From Pseudomonas sp. GM79 (GTDB lineage: Bacteria > Pseudomonadota > Gammaproteobacteria > Pseudomonadales > Pseudomonadaceae): 64,000 nt of DNA. The stretch is taken from contig NZ_AKJE01000114.1 in the NCBI RefSeq assembly GCF_000282495.1, positions 27,333 to 91,332 on the forward strand, written 5' to 3'. Position 1 is the first letter of the stretch, and each line of letters starts with the position of its first letter. A program made the position numbers and the translations under genes. Positions 25,621 through 34,000 of the stretch are shown in pieces. The notes under the pieces were generated by a model. That model was given only the letters and a program-made list of their open reading frames with translations. It ran no database searches and was not told where the DNA came from.

Positions 25621-25790
25621 TGCGCTACCCGAGGACGGTAGACGCATGACCAAGGGGTCGGGACGTTCTGACTGTTTCAGGGTCGGAGTGACCTACGGGT
25701 ACAGGGAGTACCTGCGCAAGGGCCGGGTCAGGCAAAGCTGCGACGCAAGTTCGCCGGGACCAGAGCGGCTCGACGAACTTGCGGAGAGCT
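25621..25790 (+). ncRNA. Candidate structured RNA with GGA-displaying hairpins
   Basis: About 170 bases contain a series of consecutive hairpins. The stem CTACC/GGTAG has loop CGAGGAC (25625-25641), GGTC/GACC has loop GGAGT (25681-25693) and GGTAC/GTACC has loop AGGGA (25698-25712). A 9-bp perfect stem GCAAGTTCG/CGAACTTGC (25745-25782) encloses GCCG/CGGC with loop GGACCAGAG. Single-stranded GGA also occurs at 25661-25663 and 25783-25785. This layout resembles RsmX/Y/Z-type RNAs that titrate RsmA. I could not find a promoter or GacA box, and the 3' end is unknown; hairpins continue to about 25945. Confidence 0.4.
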
Positions 25791-26266
25791 TCAACGTGCA
25801 AAACGTTGATCTAGAGCATTCAGCTCATCTGTTCTTGGTGCATATTCCCCGCAAAACCGTTTCGCGGTGTTTCTTCGTGACCGTATATCGAGAAAGCTCC
25901 GACTTTCTCGATAAGAGAATTCGCAGCCAAACGTAGGCTTTTTCCTAAATTTCCGCTTATTTAAAAACCTTCGTCCTGCGCTGAAATGGCCGGCATACGG
26001 CACTTATGCCCGCCTGAATGTCGCATTCAAACCGGTTGGGACGCGGGTTTCAGTTGGAAAATCTCATGCCGATTCGGCATAGGGTAGGCGTTTACGGCAT
26101 TAGACGGCGCTTCCCTGCATCGGAATAGTTGCGCCTTTTTCGCTGCCTGAGAGCTGTAAATGCTCGCTCGCGGGGACCTTATACGGGGGCCGATGCAAGA
26201 CTTGTTCGCCATTGCGCGTTTCAGTTCATGCATCAGCCTGAGTCAAACGCAAGTAAGGGTAAAGAT
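25791..26266. other. Non-coding space before gltP
   Basis: Holds more hairpins (CCGC/GCGG near 25848-25866; an 8-bp perfect stem CGAGAAAG/CTTTCTCG near 25888-25911; a short AGCC/GGCT stem with T-run at about 25926-25943) and presumably the gltP promoter. Open frames through this stretch have codon use unlike the neighbours and no family features, so none is called. Confidence 0.5.
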
Positions 26267-27598
26267 ATGAAGAAGGCAAAGCTTAGCCTCGCCTGGCAGA
26301 TCCTCATCGGTCTGGTTCTGGGGATAGCAATTGGTGCACTGCTCAACCATTTCAGTGCCGAAAAAGCCTGGTGGATCAGCAACGTACTGCAACCGGCAGG
26401 CGATATCTTTATCCGTCTGATCAAGATGATCGTGATCCCGATCGTGATCTCCTCGCTGATCGTCGGCATTGCTGGCGTGGGTGACGCGAAGAAACTCGGT
26501 CGCATCGGTCTGAAGACCATCATTTACTTCGAGATCGTCACCACCATCGCCATTCTGGTCGGTCTGGTGCTGGCCAACGTGGTCCATCCGGGCAGCGGCA
26601 TCGACATGAGCACCCTGGGTACGGTGGATATTTCCAAGTACCAGGCCACTGCCGCCGAGGTGCAGCATGAACACGCGTTCATCCAGACCATCCTCAACCT
26701 GATCCCGTCGAACATCTTTGCGGCCATGGCCCGCGGCGAGATGCTGCCGATCATCTTCTTCTCCGTGTTGTTCGGTCTCGGTCTGTCGAGCCTGCAATCG
26801 GACCTGCGCGAGCCGCTGGTGAAGATGTTCCAGGGTGTATCGGAAAGCATGTTCAAGGTCACCCACATGATCATGAACTACGCCCCGATCGGCGTGTTCG
26901 CACTGATCGCGGTGACCGTGGCCAACTTCGGTTTCGCCTCTCTGCTGCCGTTGGCCAAACTGGTCGTCCTGGTTTACTTCGCCGTCGCCTTCTTCGCCTT
27001 TGTGGTGCTGGGCCTGATCGCTCGCCTGTTCGGTTTCTCGGTGATCAAGCTGATGCGCATCTTCAAGGATGAGCTGGTACTGGCCTACTCCACCGCCAGT
27101 TCCGAAACCGTGCTGCCGCGCGTGATCGAGAAGATGGAAGCCTACGGCGCGCCGAAAGCCATTTGCAGCTTCGTGGTGCCGACCGGCTACTCGTTCAACC
27201 TCGACGGTTCGACCCTGTACCAGAGCATCGCGGCAATCTTCATTGCCCAGCTCTACGGCATCGACCTGTCCATCAGCCAACAGTTGCTGCTGGTGCTGAC
27301 GCTGATGGTCACCTCCAAAGGCATCGCCGGCGTACCGGGCGTGTCCTTCGTGGTGCTGCTGGCGACTCTGGGCAGCGTTGGTATTCCGCTGGAAGGCTTG
27401 GCGTTCATTGCCGGTGTCGACCGCATCATGGACATGGCCCGTACCGCGCTGAACGTGATCGGTAACGCCTTGGCCGTGCTGGTCATCGCACGTTGGGAAG
27501 GTATGTACGACGACGCCAAGGGCGAGCGCTACTGGAACTCCCTGCCGCACTGGCGCAGCAAGGAAAAGTTGCCGGTTGGTGAAATTTCCAGCAACTGA
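26267..27598 (+). CDS. gltP: GltP, glutamate/aspartate:H+ symporter
   Basis: Dicarboxylate/amino acid:cation symporter, 443 aa, with the DAACS fold. The family motifs are visible: SSETVLPRVIEKM (re-entrant loop HP1), PTGYSFNLDGSTLYQ (TM7), SKGIAGVPG (HP2) and DRIMDMARTALNVIGN (TM8). The start is the ATG before MKKAKLSLAW, after a GGTAAAG ribosome site; the frame is open 46 codons upstream with no membrane features. Monocistronic, followed by a repeat pair and a terminator. Confidence 0.94.
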   Translation: MKKAKLSLAWQILIGLVLGIAIGALLNHFSAEKAWWISNVLQPAGDIFIRLIKMIVIPIVISSLIVGIAGVGDAKKLGRIGLKTIIYFEIVTTIAILVGLVLANVVHPGSGIDMSTLGTVDISKYQATAAEVQHEHAFIQTILNLIPSNIFAAMARGEMLPIIFFSVLFGLGLSSLQSDLREPLVKMFQGVSESMFKVTHMIMNYAPIGVFALIAVTVANFGFASLLPLAKLVVLVYFAVAFFAFVVLGLIARLFGFSVIKLMRIFKDELVLAYSTASSETVLPRVIEKMEAYGAPKAICSFVVPTGYSFNLDGSTLYQSIAAIFIAQLYGIDLSISQQLLLVLTLMVTSKGIAGVPGVSFVVLLATLGSVGIPLEGLAFIAGVDRIMDMARTALNVIGNALAVLVIARWEGMYDDAKGERYWNSLPHWRSKEKLPVGEISSN

Positions 27599-27609
27599 TG
27601 CAAAAACCT

Positions 27610-27697
27610 GTGGGAGCGGGCTTGCTCGCGAAGAGGCCGGTACATTCAACATCTTTGTTGACTGATCCACCGCTTTCGCGAGCAAGCCCGCTCGCAC
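27610..27697. repeat. REP inverted pair (REPIN-like), copy 1 flanking the SpmAB-like gene
   Basis: Two 23-base inverted arms with core GCGGGCTTGCTCGCGAA around a 42-base loop. The loop is nearly the same as in the copy at 29044-29131, so arms and loop behave as one element. Confidence 0.92.
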
Positions 27698-27722
27698 ATT
27701 GGTCTTTTGCTAGCGGTACTAA

Positions 27723-27755
27723 ACAAACCCCGGAGAAATCCGGGGTTTGTCGTTT
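27723..27755 (+). terminator. Terminator downstream of gltP
   Basis: A perfect 12-bp stem (ACAAACCCCGGA and complement) with a GAAA tetraloop, followed by CGTTTCT. Lies between gltP and the next gene. Confidence 0.75.
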
Positions 27756-27802
27756 CTGTCTACCCCGCTATCATTCGCCGCATCTTCCGGGGGATTTGAC
27801 TG

Positions 27803-29032
27803 ATGCTTAATGGCCTGTGGCTTGGCTTCTTCATCGTGGCTGCCGTTTCGGCGCTGGCGCAATGGCTGATCGGCGGTAACGCCGGGATCTTTGCGGCGAT
27901 GGTGGAAAGCATTTTCGCCATGGCCAAATTGTCGGTCGAGGTCATGGTCCTGTTGTTCGGCACCCTCACTCTCTGGCTGGGCTTTCTGCGAATTGCCGAG
28001 AAGGCCGGCATCGTCGAATGGCTGGCCAAGGCGCTGGGCCCGCTGTTCCTGCGCCTGATGCCGGAGGTGCCGCCCGGGCATCCGGCCATCGGCCTGATCA
28101 CGCTGAACTTCGCCGCCAACGGCCTGGGGCTGGACAACGCCGCCACACCGATCGGCCTCAAAGCCATGAAGGCGCTGCAAGAGCTAAACCCCAGCGACAC
28201 CATCGCCAGCAACGCGCAGATCCTCTTCCTGGTGCTCAACGCCTCGTCCCTGACCCTGCTGCCGGTGACCATCTTCATGTACCGCGCCCAGCAAGGTGCG
28301 CCCGATCCGACCCTGGTGTTCCTGCCAATCCTGCTGGCCACCAGTTGTTCGACCCTGGTGGGCTTGTTGTCGGTGGCGTTCATGCAGCGTCTGCGCCTGT
28401 GGGACCCGGTGGTGCTCGCCTACTTCATTCCCGGTGCCTTGGCCCTCGGTGCGTTCATGGCGCTGCTGGCGACGCTCTCGGCGACCGCTCTGGCGAGCCT
28501 GTCATCGATCCTCGGCAACGTGACGCTGTTCGGGCTGATCATGCTGTTTCTGGTGATCGGCGCATTACGCAAAGTGAAGGTCTACGAGGCGTTCATCGAA
28601 GGCGCGAAAGAAGGCTTCGACGTGGCCAAGAACCTGCTGCCGTATCTGGTGGCGATGCTCTGTGCCGTGGGCGTGCTGCGAGCATCCGGGGCACTGGATT
28701 TCGGTCTGGACGGGATCCGTCATCTGGTGGAGTGGGCCGGTTGGGACACCCGCTTTGTCGACGCGCTGCCAACGGCCATGGTCAAACCCTTCTCCGGCAG
28801 CGCCGCACGGGCAATGCTGATCGAAACCATGAAAACCTCTGGAGTCGACAGCTTCCCGGCGCTGGTGGCGGCGACGATTCAGGGCAGTACTGAAACAACC
28901 TTTTATGTATTGGCGGTGTACTTCGGCGCGGTGGGCATTCAGCGTGCACGGCATGCGGTGGGGTGTGCGTTGCTGGCGGAATTGGCGGGTGTTCTTGGCG
29001 CGATCGGGGTGTGCTACTGGTTCTTCGGTTGA
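27803..29032 (+). CDS. SpmA/SpmB-like (nucleoside-recognition domain) membrane protein
   Basis: Inner-membrane protein of 409 aa that reads as a fusion of SpmA-like (about 1-200) and SpmB-like (about 225-409) halves. Each half carries a Gate-type nucleoside-recognition domain. The repeated signature motifs are GLDNAATPIGLKAM in the first half and GSTETTFYVLAVYFG in the second. About ten membrane segments. In Bacillus, SpmA and SpmB act in spore-core dehydration; in pseudomonads the role and substrate are unknown. The gene is bracketed by two near-identical repeat elements. Confidence 0.85.
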   Translation: MLNGLWLGFFIVAAVSALAQWLIGGNAGIFAAMVESIFAMAKLSVEVMVLLFGTLTLWLGFLRIAEKAGIVEWLAKALGPLFLRLMPEVPPGHPAIGLITLNFAANGLGLDNAATPIGLKAMKALQELNPSDTIASNAQILFLVLNASSLTLLPVTIFMYRAQQGAPDPTLVFLPILLATSCSTLVGLLSVAFMQRLRLWDPVVLAYFIPGALALGAFMALLATLSATALASLSSILGNVTLFGLIMLFLVIGALRKVKVYEAFIEGAKEGFDVAKNLLPYLVAMLCAVGVLRASGALDFGLDGIRHLVEWAGWDTRFVDALPTAMVKPFSGSAARAMLIETMKTSGVDSFPALVAATIQGSTETTFYVLAVYFGAVGIQRARHAVGCALLAELAGVLGAIGVCYWFFG

Positions 29033-29043
29033 CCGAAAACCCT

Positions 29044-29131
29044 GTGGGAGCGGGCTTGCTCGCGAAGAGGCCGGTACATTCAACATCCCTGTTGACTGAC
29101 ACACCGCCTTCGCGAGCAAGCCCGCTCCCAC
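29044..29131. repeat. REP inverted pair (REPIN-like), copy 2
   Basis: Same 88-bp layout and nearly the same loop as the element at 27610-27697, in direct orientation to it. Confidence 0.92.
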
Positions 29132-29151
29132 ATTAGATGTGCGTCCGACTT

Positions 29152-29778
29152 TTATGGCCTCAGCGGCGGCGCAACTTTCTGACCTTGCTCCACCGTCCAG
29201 GCCACCACCTGCGCCGTCAATTGATCGCTGGCCTGACCAAAACCGGTCACCACCGCCGGCACCTTCACATCGCTCAACGGCTGACGCACTTCAAAGCGTC
29301 GGCTGGCGAGGATTCGCTGGTCATACCCACGCACCAACAACGCATCCAGGCGCACGACCACGCTCGCAGCCGTACCTTGGTACTCGGTCTGGAACGCTTG
29401 CAGGTTGCCGCCCAGTTCCAGGTCTGCCTGGAAATTACTGTCATCGGTGCTGAGCAACGGCACGCGACCGTCACGCTGGAAACCATCGAGCAGACGATTG
29501 CGCAACAGCACCGGTGCCGGATCGCTCCAGCGTGAAGCCTTGTAGCTGCTGATCAGATCACCCTGAGGGATTACGGCGATTTTCGGGTTGTTCAAGGCTT
29601 CGCTGGTTTGAGGCTTGGCCAGCCGCAACGACCAGCGCTGCGGCGTGCCGTGTTGGGCCGATGCGTCGCGCTGTGCCGACGGCAGTCGATAGACATCGGA
29701 CGGCTCGGCCTTGGGGAAAATCGAACAGGAAGCGATCAACGCAAAACCGGCGAGGAGGGCGAGATGAGCCAGTTTCAT
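29152..29778 (-). CDS. PqiC-like ABC transport auxiliary lipoprotein
   Basis: Lipoprotein of 208 aa (lipobox LIASC, Cys18) matching the ABC_trans_aux/PqiC family. These outer-membrane lipoproteins work with MCE proteins in moving lipids across the envelope. Family-like segments are VYRLPSAQ near the N terminus, ISSYKASRWSDPAPVLLRNRL in the middle and LTAQVVAWTVEQGQKV at the end. Its ATG overlaps the stop of the MCE gene by 4 bp, so the four genes form one operon. Confidence 0.85.
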   Translation of the reverse strand: MKLAHLALLAGFALIASCSIFPKAEPSDVYRLPSAQRDASAQHGTPQRWSLRLAKPQTSEALNNPKIAVIPQGDLISSYKASRWSDPAPVLLRNRLLDGFQRDGRVPLLSTDDSNFQADLELGGNLQAFQTEYQGTAASVVVRLDALLVRGYDQRILASRRFEVRQPLSDVKVPAVVTGFGQASDQLTAQVVAWTVEQGQKVAPPLRP

Positions 29779-30713
29779 GGCGTGAACTCCTTGTTTTTGT
29801 CGCTGCCCAGCAGGTAACCGCTGGGGTTGGCCTCAAGCCGCTGGGAAATGGTCCGCAACGAACTCAAGGTATCGCGCAGCTCACGCACCGCCGGCGCCAG
29901 GCCATTGAGGCCTTGCATGCCGCTGTTGAGCGAATCCTGATTGGTCGTGAGCAACGTGTTGATGGTCGCGCTGCTCTGTTCCAGCGACTTCATCGCCTGC
30001 TCGGCACTGCCGAACATCTGCTTGCCTTGATCGTTGAGCATGCCATTGGCGTTGCGCATCAGCGCCGACGTCTGTTCCAGCATGGCGCCGGCCTGTTTGC
30101 CGACCGAGGCCAGTTGCTGCATCGCCTGGCGAATATCGCCGCGCTGGTCAGCGATGGTGCCGGTGGTTTGCTCCAGATGCTCAAGGGTCTTGCTGATGCG
30201 CTCGACGTTCTCCGAGGAAAACAACTGATTGGCGTTGTGCATCAACACGTTCACGCCCGCCATCAGATCGTTGCTGTCATTCATCAACCGGGCAATGGGC
30301 GAGGGCGATGCAACGATTGTCGGCAAATTGCCGTCCTCGCCCTTGAGCGTCGGACTTTGTGGCGTGCCGCCGCTGAGCTGGATGATCGAGGTCCCGGTGA
30401 TCCCGGTCAGCGCCAGCTTGGCCTGAGTGTCTTCTTTGATCGGAGTGTCTCCGCCCAGGCGAATCCGCGCCAACACCCGGCGCGGATCGTTCGGGTCCAG
30501 GCGCAGTATCACCACGTCGCCGACCTTGATCCCGCTGTACTGCACGGCGCTGCCCTTGGACAGGCCGCTGACCGCCTCGTTGAAGACGATTTCGTAATCC
30601 TTGAATTCGGTATCGACGCTGGATTTGGCCAGCCACAGACCGAAGAGCAGGGCGCCTGCCACCACTATGACGGTGAACAGGCCGATCAATACATGATGAG
30701 CTCGGGTTTCCAT
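29775..30713 (-). CDS. MCE (MlaD-like) periplasmic lipid-transport protein
   Basis: Protein of 312 aa with an N-terminal membrane anchor (HHVLIGLFTVIVVAGALLFG) and one MCE domain (about 40-120, ending GITGTSIIQLSGG). A long helical tail (about 140-300) follows, as in proteins that form tubes or needles for phospholipid passage. It follows the ATPase gene with one base between stop and start. It belongs to a MlaFED-type system, here with a PqiC-like lipoprotein rather than MlaC/MlaB, so it is probably a paralogue of the main Mla pathway. Confidence 0.9.
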   Translation of the reverse strand: METRAHHVLIGLFTVIVVAGALLFGLWLAKSSVDTEFKDYEIVFNEAVSGLSKGSAVQYSGIKVGDVVILRLDPNDPRRVLARIRLGGDTPIKEDTQAKLALTGITGTSIIQLSGGTPQSPTLKGEDGNLPTIVASPSPIARLMNDSNDLMAGVNVLMHNANQLFSSENVERISKTLEHLEQTTGTIADQRGDIRQAMQQLASVGKQAGAMLEQTSALMRNANGMLNDQGKQMFGSAEQAMKSLEQSSATINTLLTTNQDSLNSGMQGLNGLAPAVRELRDTLSSLRTISQRLEANPSGYLLGSDKNKEFTP

Positions 30714-30714
30714 G

Positions 30715-31518
30715 TCAGACCTCGTTGAGCTGGTTAGCGGCCGTCAGCGCCGCGCGGCCGCGAGGGCCATGGAAGTATTCGTGAATCCACGCATCATCGG
30801 TTTCCGACACCTTGTCGATGGCGTCCGCCACCAGCACTTTCTTCTGCGCCAGCACCGCCACTCGGTCGGTGATGGTGTAGAGCGTGTCGAGGTCGTGGGT
30901 CACCAGAAACACGCTCAGGCCCAAGGCATCGCGCAGAGTCAGGATCAGTTGATCGAAGCCTGCGGCGCCAATCGGGTCTAGACCGGCGGTGGGCTCGTCG
31001 AGGAACAGGATGTCCGGGTCCAGCGCCAGCGCTCGGGCCAGGGCCGCGCGCTTGATCATGCCGCCGGACAGTGAAGCAGGGTATTTGTCGGCCGCCGACA
31101 ACGGCAGCCCGGCCAACGCCATTTTCACTGCCGCCAGGTGCTCGGCGTCGGCACGGCTCAGGCCGGCGTGTTCAATCAGGGGCAGGGCGACGTTCTCGGT
31201 CACGGTGAGCGAAGAGAACAAGGCGCCTTTCTGGAACAACACACCGAACCGCCGTTCGACCAGCGAGCGCTCGTGCTCCGACAGGCTCGGCAAGTTCTTG
31301 CCGAAGACCTTCACCAGCCCTTCGCTGGGCTGACGCAGGCCGACAATGCTGCGCAGCAGCACCGATTTGCCGCTGCCAGAACCGCCGACCACCGCCAGAA
31401 TCTCGCCCTTGTACAAGTCCAGGTCGAGGTTCTCGTGCACGCTCTGGTGGCCGAAGCGATTGCACAGCCCACGGACTTCGATCACTGCCTCTGAAGGCGC
31501 TCGGGGTAAACGACTCAC
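30715..31518 (-). CDS. MlaF-like ABC transporter ATP-binding protein
   Basis: ATPase of the MCE transporter, 267 aa. Walker A is GGSGSGKSV, the signature SLSGGMIKRAALARA and Walker B ILFLDEPTAGLD; the LSGGM form is typical of MlaF-type ATPases. Its start overlaps the permease gene by 4 bp (ATGA). Confidence 0.92.
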   Translation of the reverse strand: MSRLPRAPSEAVIEVRGLCNRFGHQSVHENLDLDLYKGEILAVVGGSGSGKSVLLRSIVGLRQPSEGLVKVFGKNLPSLSEHERSLVERRFGVLFQKGALFSSLTVTENVALPLIEHAGLSRADAEHLAAVKMALAGLPLSAADKYPASLSGGMIKRAALARALALDPDILFLDEPTAGLDPIGAAGFDQLILTLRDALGLSVFLVTHDLDTLYTITDRVAVLAQKKVLVADAIDKVSETDDAWIHEYFHGPRGRAALTAANQLNEV

Positions 31519-32663
31519 CAGTCCATCTCCATGAAAAACAACGCAGCCACGGCGTCGAGCACGATCACCACGAAAATCGACTGCACCACACTGGACGTGG
31601 TGTGCGCGCCGACGGACTCGGCGCTGCCGCTAACCTTGAAGCCCTCGAGGCAGCCGATGGCGGCAATCAGGAACGCAAAAATCGGCGCTTTGACGATCCC
31701 CACCAGAAAGTGCTGAACGCCGATGTCCGATTGCAGCAGTGACAGGAACATCGCCGGTGAGATATCCAGCGACAGCGCGCAGACCACGCCACCGCCGACA
31801 ATCCCTGACACCATCGCCAGAAAGGTCAACATCGGCAGCGCCACCAGCAACGCCAGGACGCGGGGGACTACCAGCAACTCCATCGGGTCGAGGCCGAGGG
31901 TGCGGATCGCGTCGATTTCTTCGTTGGCCTTCATCGAACCGATCTGCGCGGTGAACGCACTGGCGGTGCGGCCCGCCATCAGGATCGCCGTGAGCAACAC
32001 GCCGAACTCTCGCAGAAAAGAGAACGCCACCAGGTCCACGGTGAAAATACTCGCACCGAAACTCGCCAGCACCGTCGCCCCGAGAAACGCCACCACAGCT
32101 CCCACCAAAAACGTCAGCAAGGCGACGATGGGGGCGGCGTCGAGGCCGGTCTGTTCGATGTGGGCGACCATCGGTGTGAGACGCCAGCGTTTGGGCCGAA
32201 ACAACCCGCGAGCGATGGTTTCCAGGATCAGGCCGACGAAACCCAACAGTTGCAACGTGTCCTGCCAGACCGCGTCGACCGCGCGGCCGATGCGGGTCAG
32301 CAGTTGAATGCCGACGCTGATTTCCGGTTCTTTGATCGGCACGCAGAAATCGGTCAGCGAGCAGTACACCGTCTGCAACAAGGCGCGATCCGCGGAGGAA
32401 AGGGTGCAATCGGGGTGTTCGGCAGATTTGCCCAGACGCTCGGCCCCCAGCAGCTCCACCAACAATGACGCACCCGCCGTATCGAGCGCGCCGAGGCCAT
32501 TGAGATCGATGTGGGTGTTGTTGTCGTATTGGCCACGGAGCTTTTCGCTCAGGCGGCTGAGATCGGCGTAATGGGCGAGCGTCCAGTCACCCGTGACCCG
32601 CAACAGGGCAGGGCTGTGCGAGGTGTCCAGTCGGGCACTGCCAGGCATTGTGCTGCTAGTCAT
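31515..32663 (-). CDS. MlaE-like permease with N-terminal STAS domain
   Basis: Inner-membrane permease of 382 aa. The first 105 or so residues are a soluble STAS-like domain (HIDLNGLGALDTAGASLLVE), so the MlaB role is fused to the permease. The rest is the MlaE fold with about six membrane segments and the motif FVGLILE. First gene of the four-gene operon (permease, ATPase, MCE, lipoprotein). Fused STAS-MlaE permeases are known in proteobacteria. Confidence 0.9.
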   Translation of the reverse strand: MTSSTMPGSARLDTSHSPALLRVTGDWTLAHYADLSRLSEKLRGQYDNNTHIDLNGLGALDTAGASLLVELLGAERLGKSAEHPDCTLSSADRALLQTVYCSLTDFCVPIKEPEISVGIQLLTRIGRAVDAVWQDTLQLLGFVGLILETIARGLFRPKRWRLTPMVAHIEQTGLDAAPIVALLTFLVGAVVAFLGATVLASFGASIFTVDLVAFSFLREFGVLLTAILMAGRTASAFTAQIGSMKANEEIDAIRTLGLDPMELLVVPRVLALLVALPMLTFLAMVSGIVGGGVVCALSLDISPAMFLSLLQSDIGVQHFLVGIVKAPIFAFLIAAIGCLEGFKVSGSAESVGAHTTSSVVQSIFVVIVLDAVAALFFMEMDW

Positions 32664-32717
32664 AAGCTCCGTGCTTGTTCGGCTATTACGCAGATCTGAC
32701 TAATAGCACGAACCGCG

Positions 32718-33758
32718 TTACTTTTCTTTGATGGGTGTGCTGTCCATGACTTTGAAGCGCAACACGCCAATCAACTGACCGTCTTCAGTCAGCACCCGAA
32801 CCTGCCATTTGCCTGCGGGGTTGCCGGGGAAGTTCTGCTTGTGAGTCCACGCACGGTAGCCTTCCTTGCGCCCCCCGTTGATATCCAGCGGGATACGGTC
32901 GACTTCTTTACCGTTGAACATCCAGACGTGATAAATCCGTTCGGCCAGACCTCGCGGAGCATTGATCGCGGTGTACGCATACAGCCCACCCCCACGAATC
33001 TGTTCGGTGCTGACTTCTTCCAGGCTCTTGCCGGGTGTTCGATCCTGCATTTGAGTGCTGATCGCCACCTCGGTCATCCACAGCGTCGCCGGTGGAACCC
33101 AGGAGCGCAGCACCCAACCAGAGGCGCCGATGCCGACGGTGATGCTGAGGATCGCCAGCGCATTGCGCACAGTGCGAATCGGGAAGATCGAGGCCAGGCT
33201 CGGGAACGACAGCAGCATGGCAATGCCTAGCGCCAGCTTGAAGCTTTGGGCGGTGGTCAGGTGCAGGATGACGGGCAGGGCGGTCAACAGGGCCGCGAAC
33301 AGGGTCAGGGTGTGCAGTGCCAGGAACGCCCAGCGGCGCGGTGCCAGCCATTTGTAGTAGAGCGGGTCGATGATCGAAATCAGCGCCGCCATGCTCAGTA
33401 ATCCAGTGAAGAACAACTGGCCGCTGTTCCAGGTGGTGGTGATTAAAAAGAACGGCAGGACGAAGAACAGGCTTTCCTGATGGATCATCTGCGTTGCGTA
33501 ACGCAGCAGTGGCTGGGGTATTTCGCGCTTGAAGACCCTGGCGAACAGCTTGGTGAGGCTGTTTTCCAGCATCAACCAGACCCAGCTGATCAGCATGATG
33601 GTGGTGATCCACGTCGCCAGACCTTGTTGGCGATCCACCAGCATGAAGCTGCCGACCCCTGAAATGAAGCCGCCGAGCGCAATGACCCCGGGATAGCGCT
33701 TGATCAACTCCAGGAGGCGCTGTACGTACAGGGTCAGGTTCGGCATTCGGCGATTCAC
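32718..33758 (-). CDS. DUF5924/DUF2914 membrane protein
   Basis: Protein of 346 aa with six or seven membrane segments in the first 220 residues, then a soluble domain (about 225-346) that resembles DUF2914. The domain has GGGLYAYTAINAPRGL, YHVWMFNGKEVDRI and GKWQVRVLTEDGQLIG, and probably faces the periplasm. Function unknown. Start is MNRRMPNLTL, or four codons later. It is 55 bp upstream of the MCE operon in the same direction but need not be part of it. Confidence 0.75.
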   Translation of the reverse strand: MNRRMPNLTLYVQRLLELIKRYPGVIALGGFISGVGSFMLVDRQQGLATWITTIMLISWVWLMLENSLTKLFARVFKREIPQPLLRYATQMIHQESLFFVLPFFLITTTWNSGQLFFTGLLSMAALISIIDPLYYKWLAPRRWAFLALHTLTLFAALLTALPVILHLTTAQSFKLALGIAMLLSFPSLASIFPIRTVRNALAILSITVGIGASGWVLRSWVPPATLWMTEVAISTQMQDRTPGKSLEEVSTEQIRGGGLYAYTAINAPRGLAERIYHVWMFNGKEVDRIPLDINGGRKEGYRAWTHKQNFPGNPAGKWQVRVLTEDGQLIGVLRFKVMDSTPIKEK

Positions 33759-33845
33759 AATAGTCGTGGGGAAAATCCTCGACAGGGTACCGCCCGAGGG
33801 GCCCTGTGGCGAGGCTTGCGGTCACTTTGATCGAACCCAAAACCC

Positions 33846-33995
33846 TGTGGCGAGGGAGCTTGCTCCCGCTCGGCTGCGCAGCAGTCGCAATATCGGTGAA
33901 TGCGGTGTGTCTGATAAACCGGGGTGCCGTTTTTCAGGGCCGCTTCGCAGCCCAACGGGAGCAAGCTCCCTCGCCACACAGCTCCCTCGCCACAG
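33846..33995. repeat. Second-family palindromic repeat, with a duplicated arm end
   Basis: Arms TGTGGCGAGGGAGCTTGCTC and complement form an inverted pair across about 85 bases. The final 15-16 bases of the right arm (AGCTCCCTCGCCACA) are then repeated in tandem (33964-33978 and 33980-33994). Confidence 0.9.
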
Positions 33996-34000
33996 AGAAA

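Noticed and set aside
25646..25936. 96-codon open frame downstream of the DUF1328 gene
   Set aside because: Composition is unlike the neighbours (many Ser, Arg, Phe, Cys), it has no ribosome site, and the DNA is better explained by consecutive hairpins.
27610..29131. CRISPR-like array of palindromic repeats
   Set aside because: The repeats occur as single inverted pairs between genes, not as regular direct repeats with unique spacers, and no cas genes are present.
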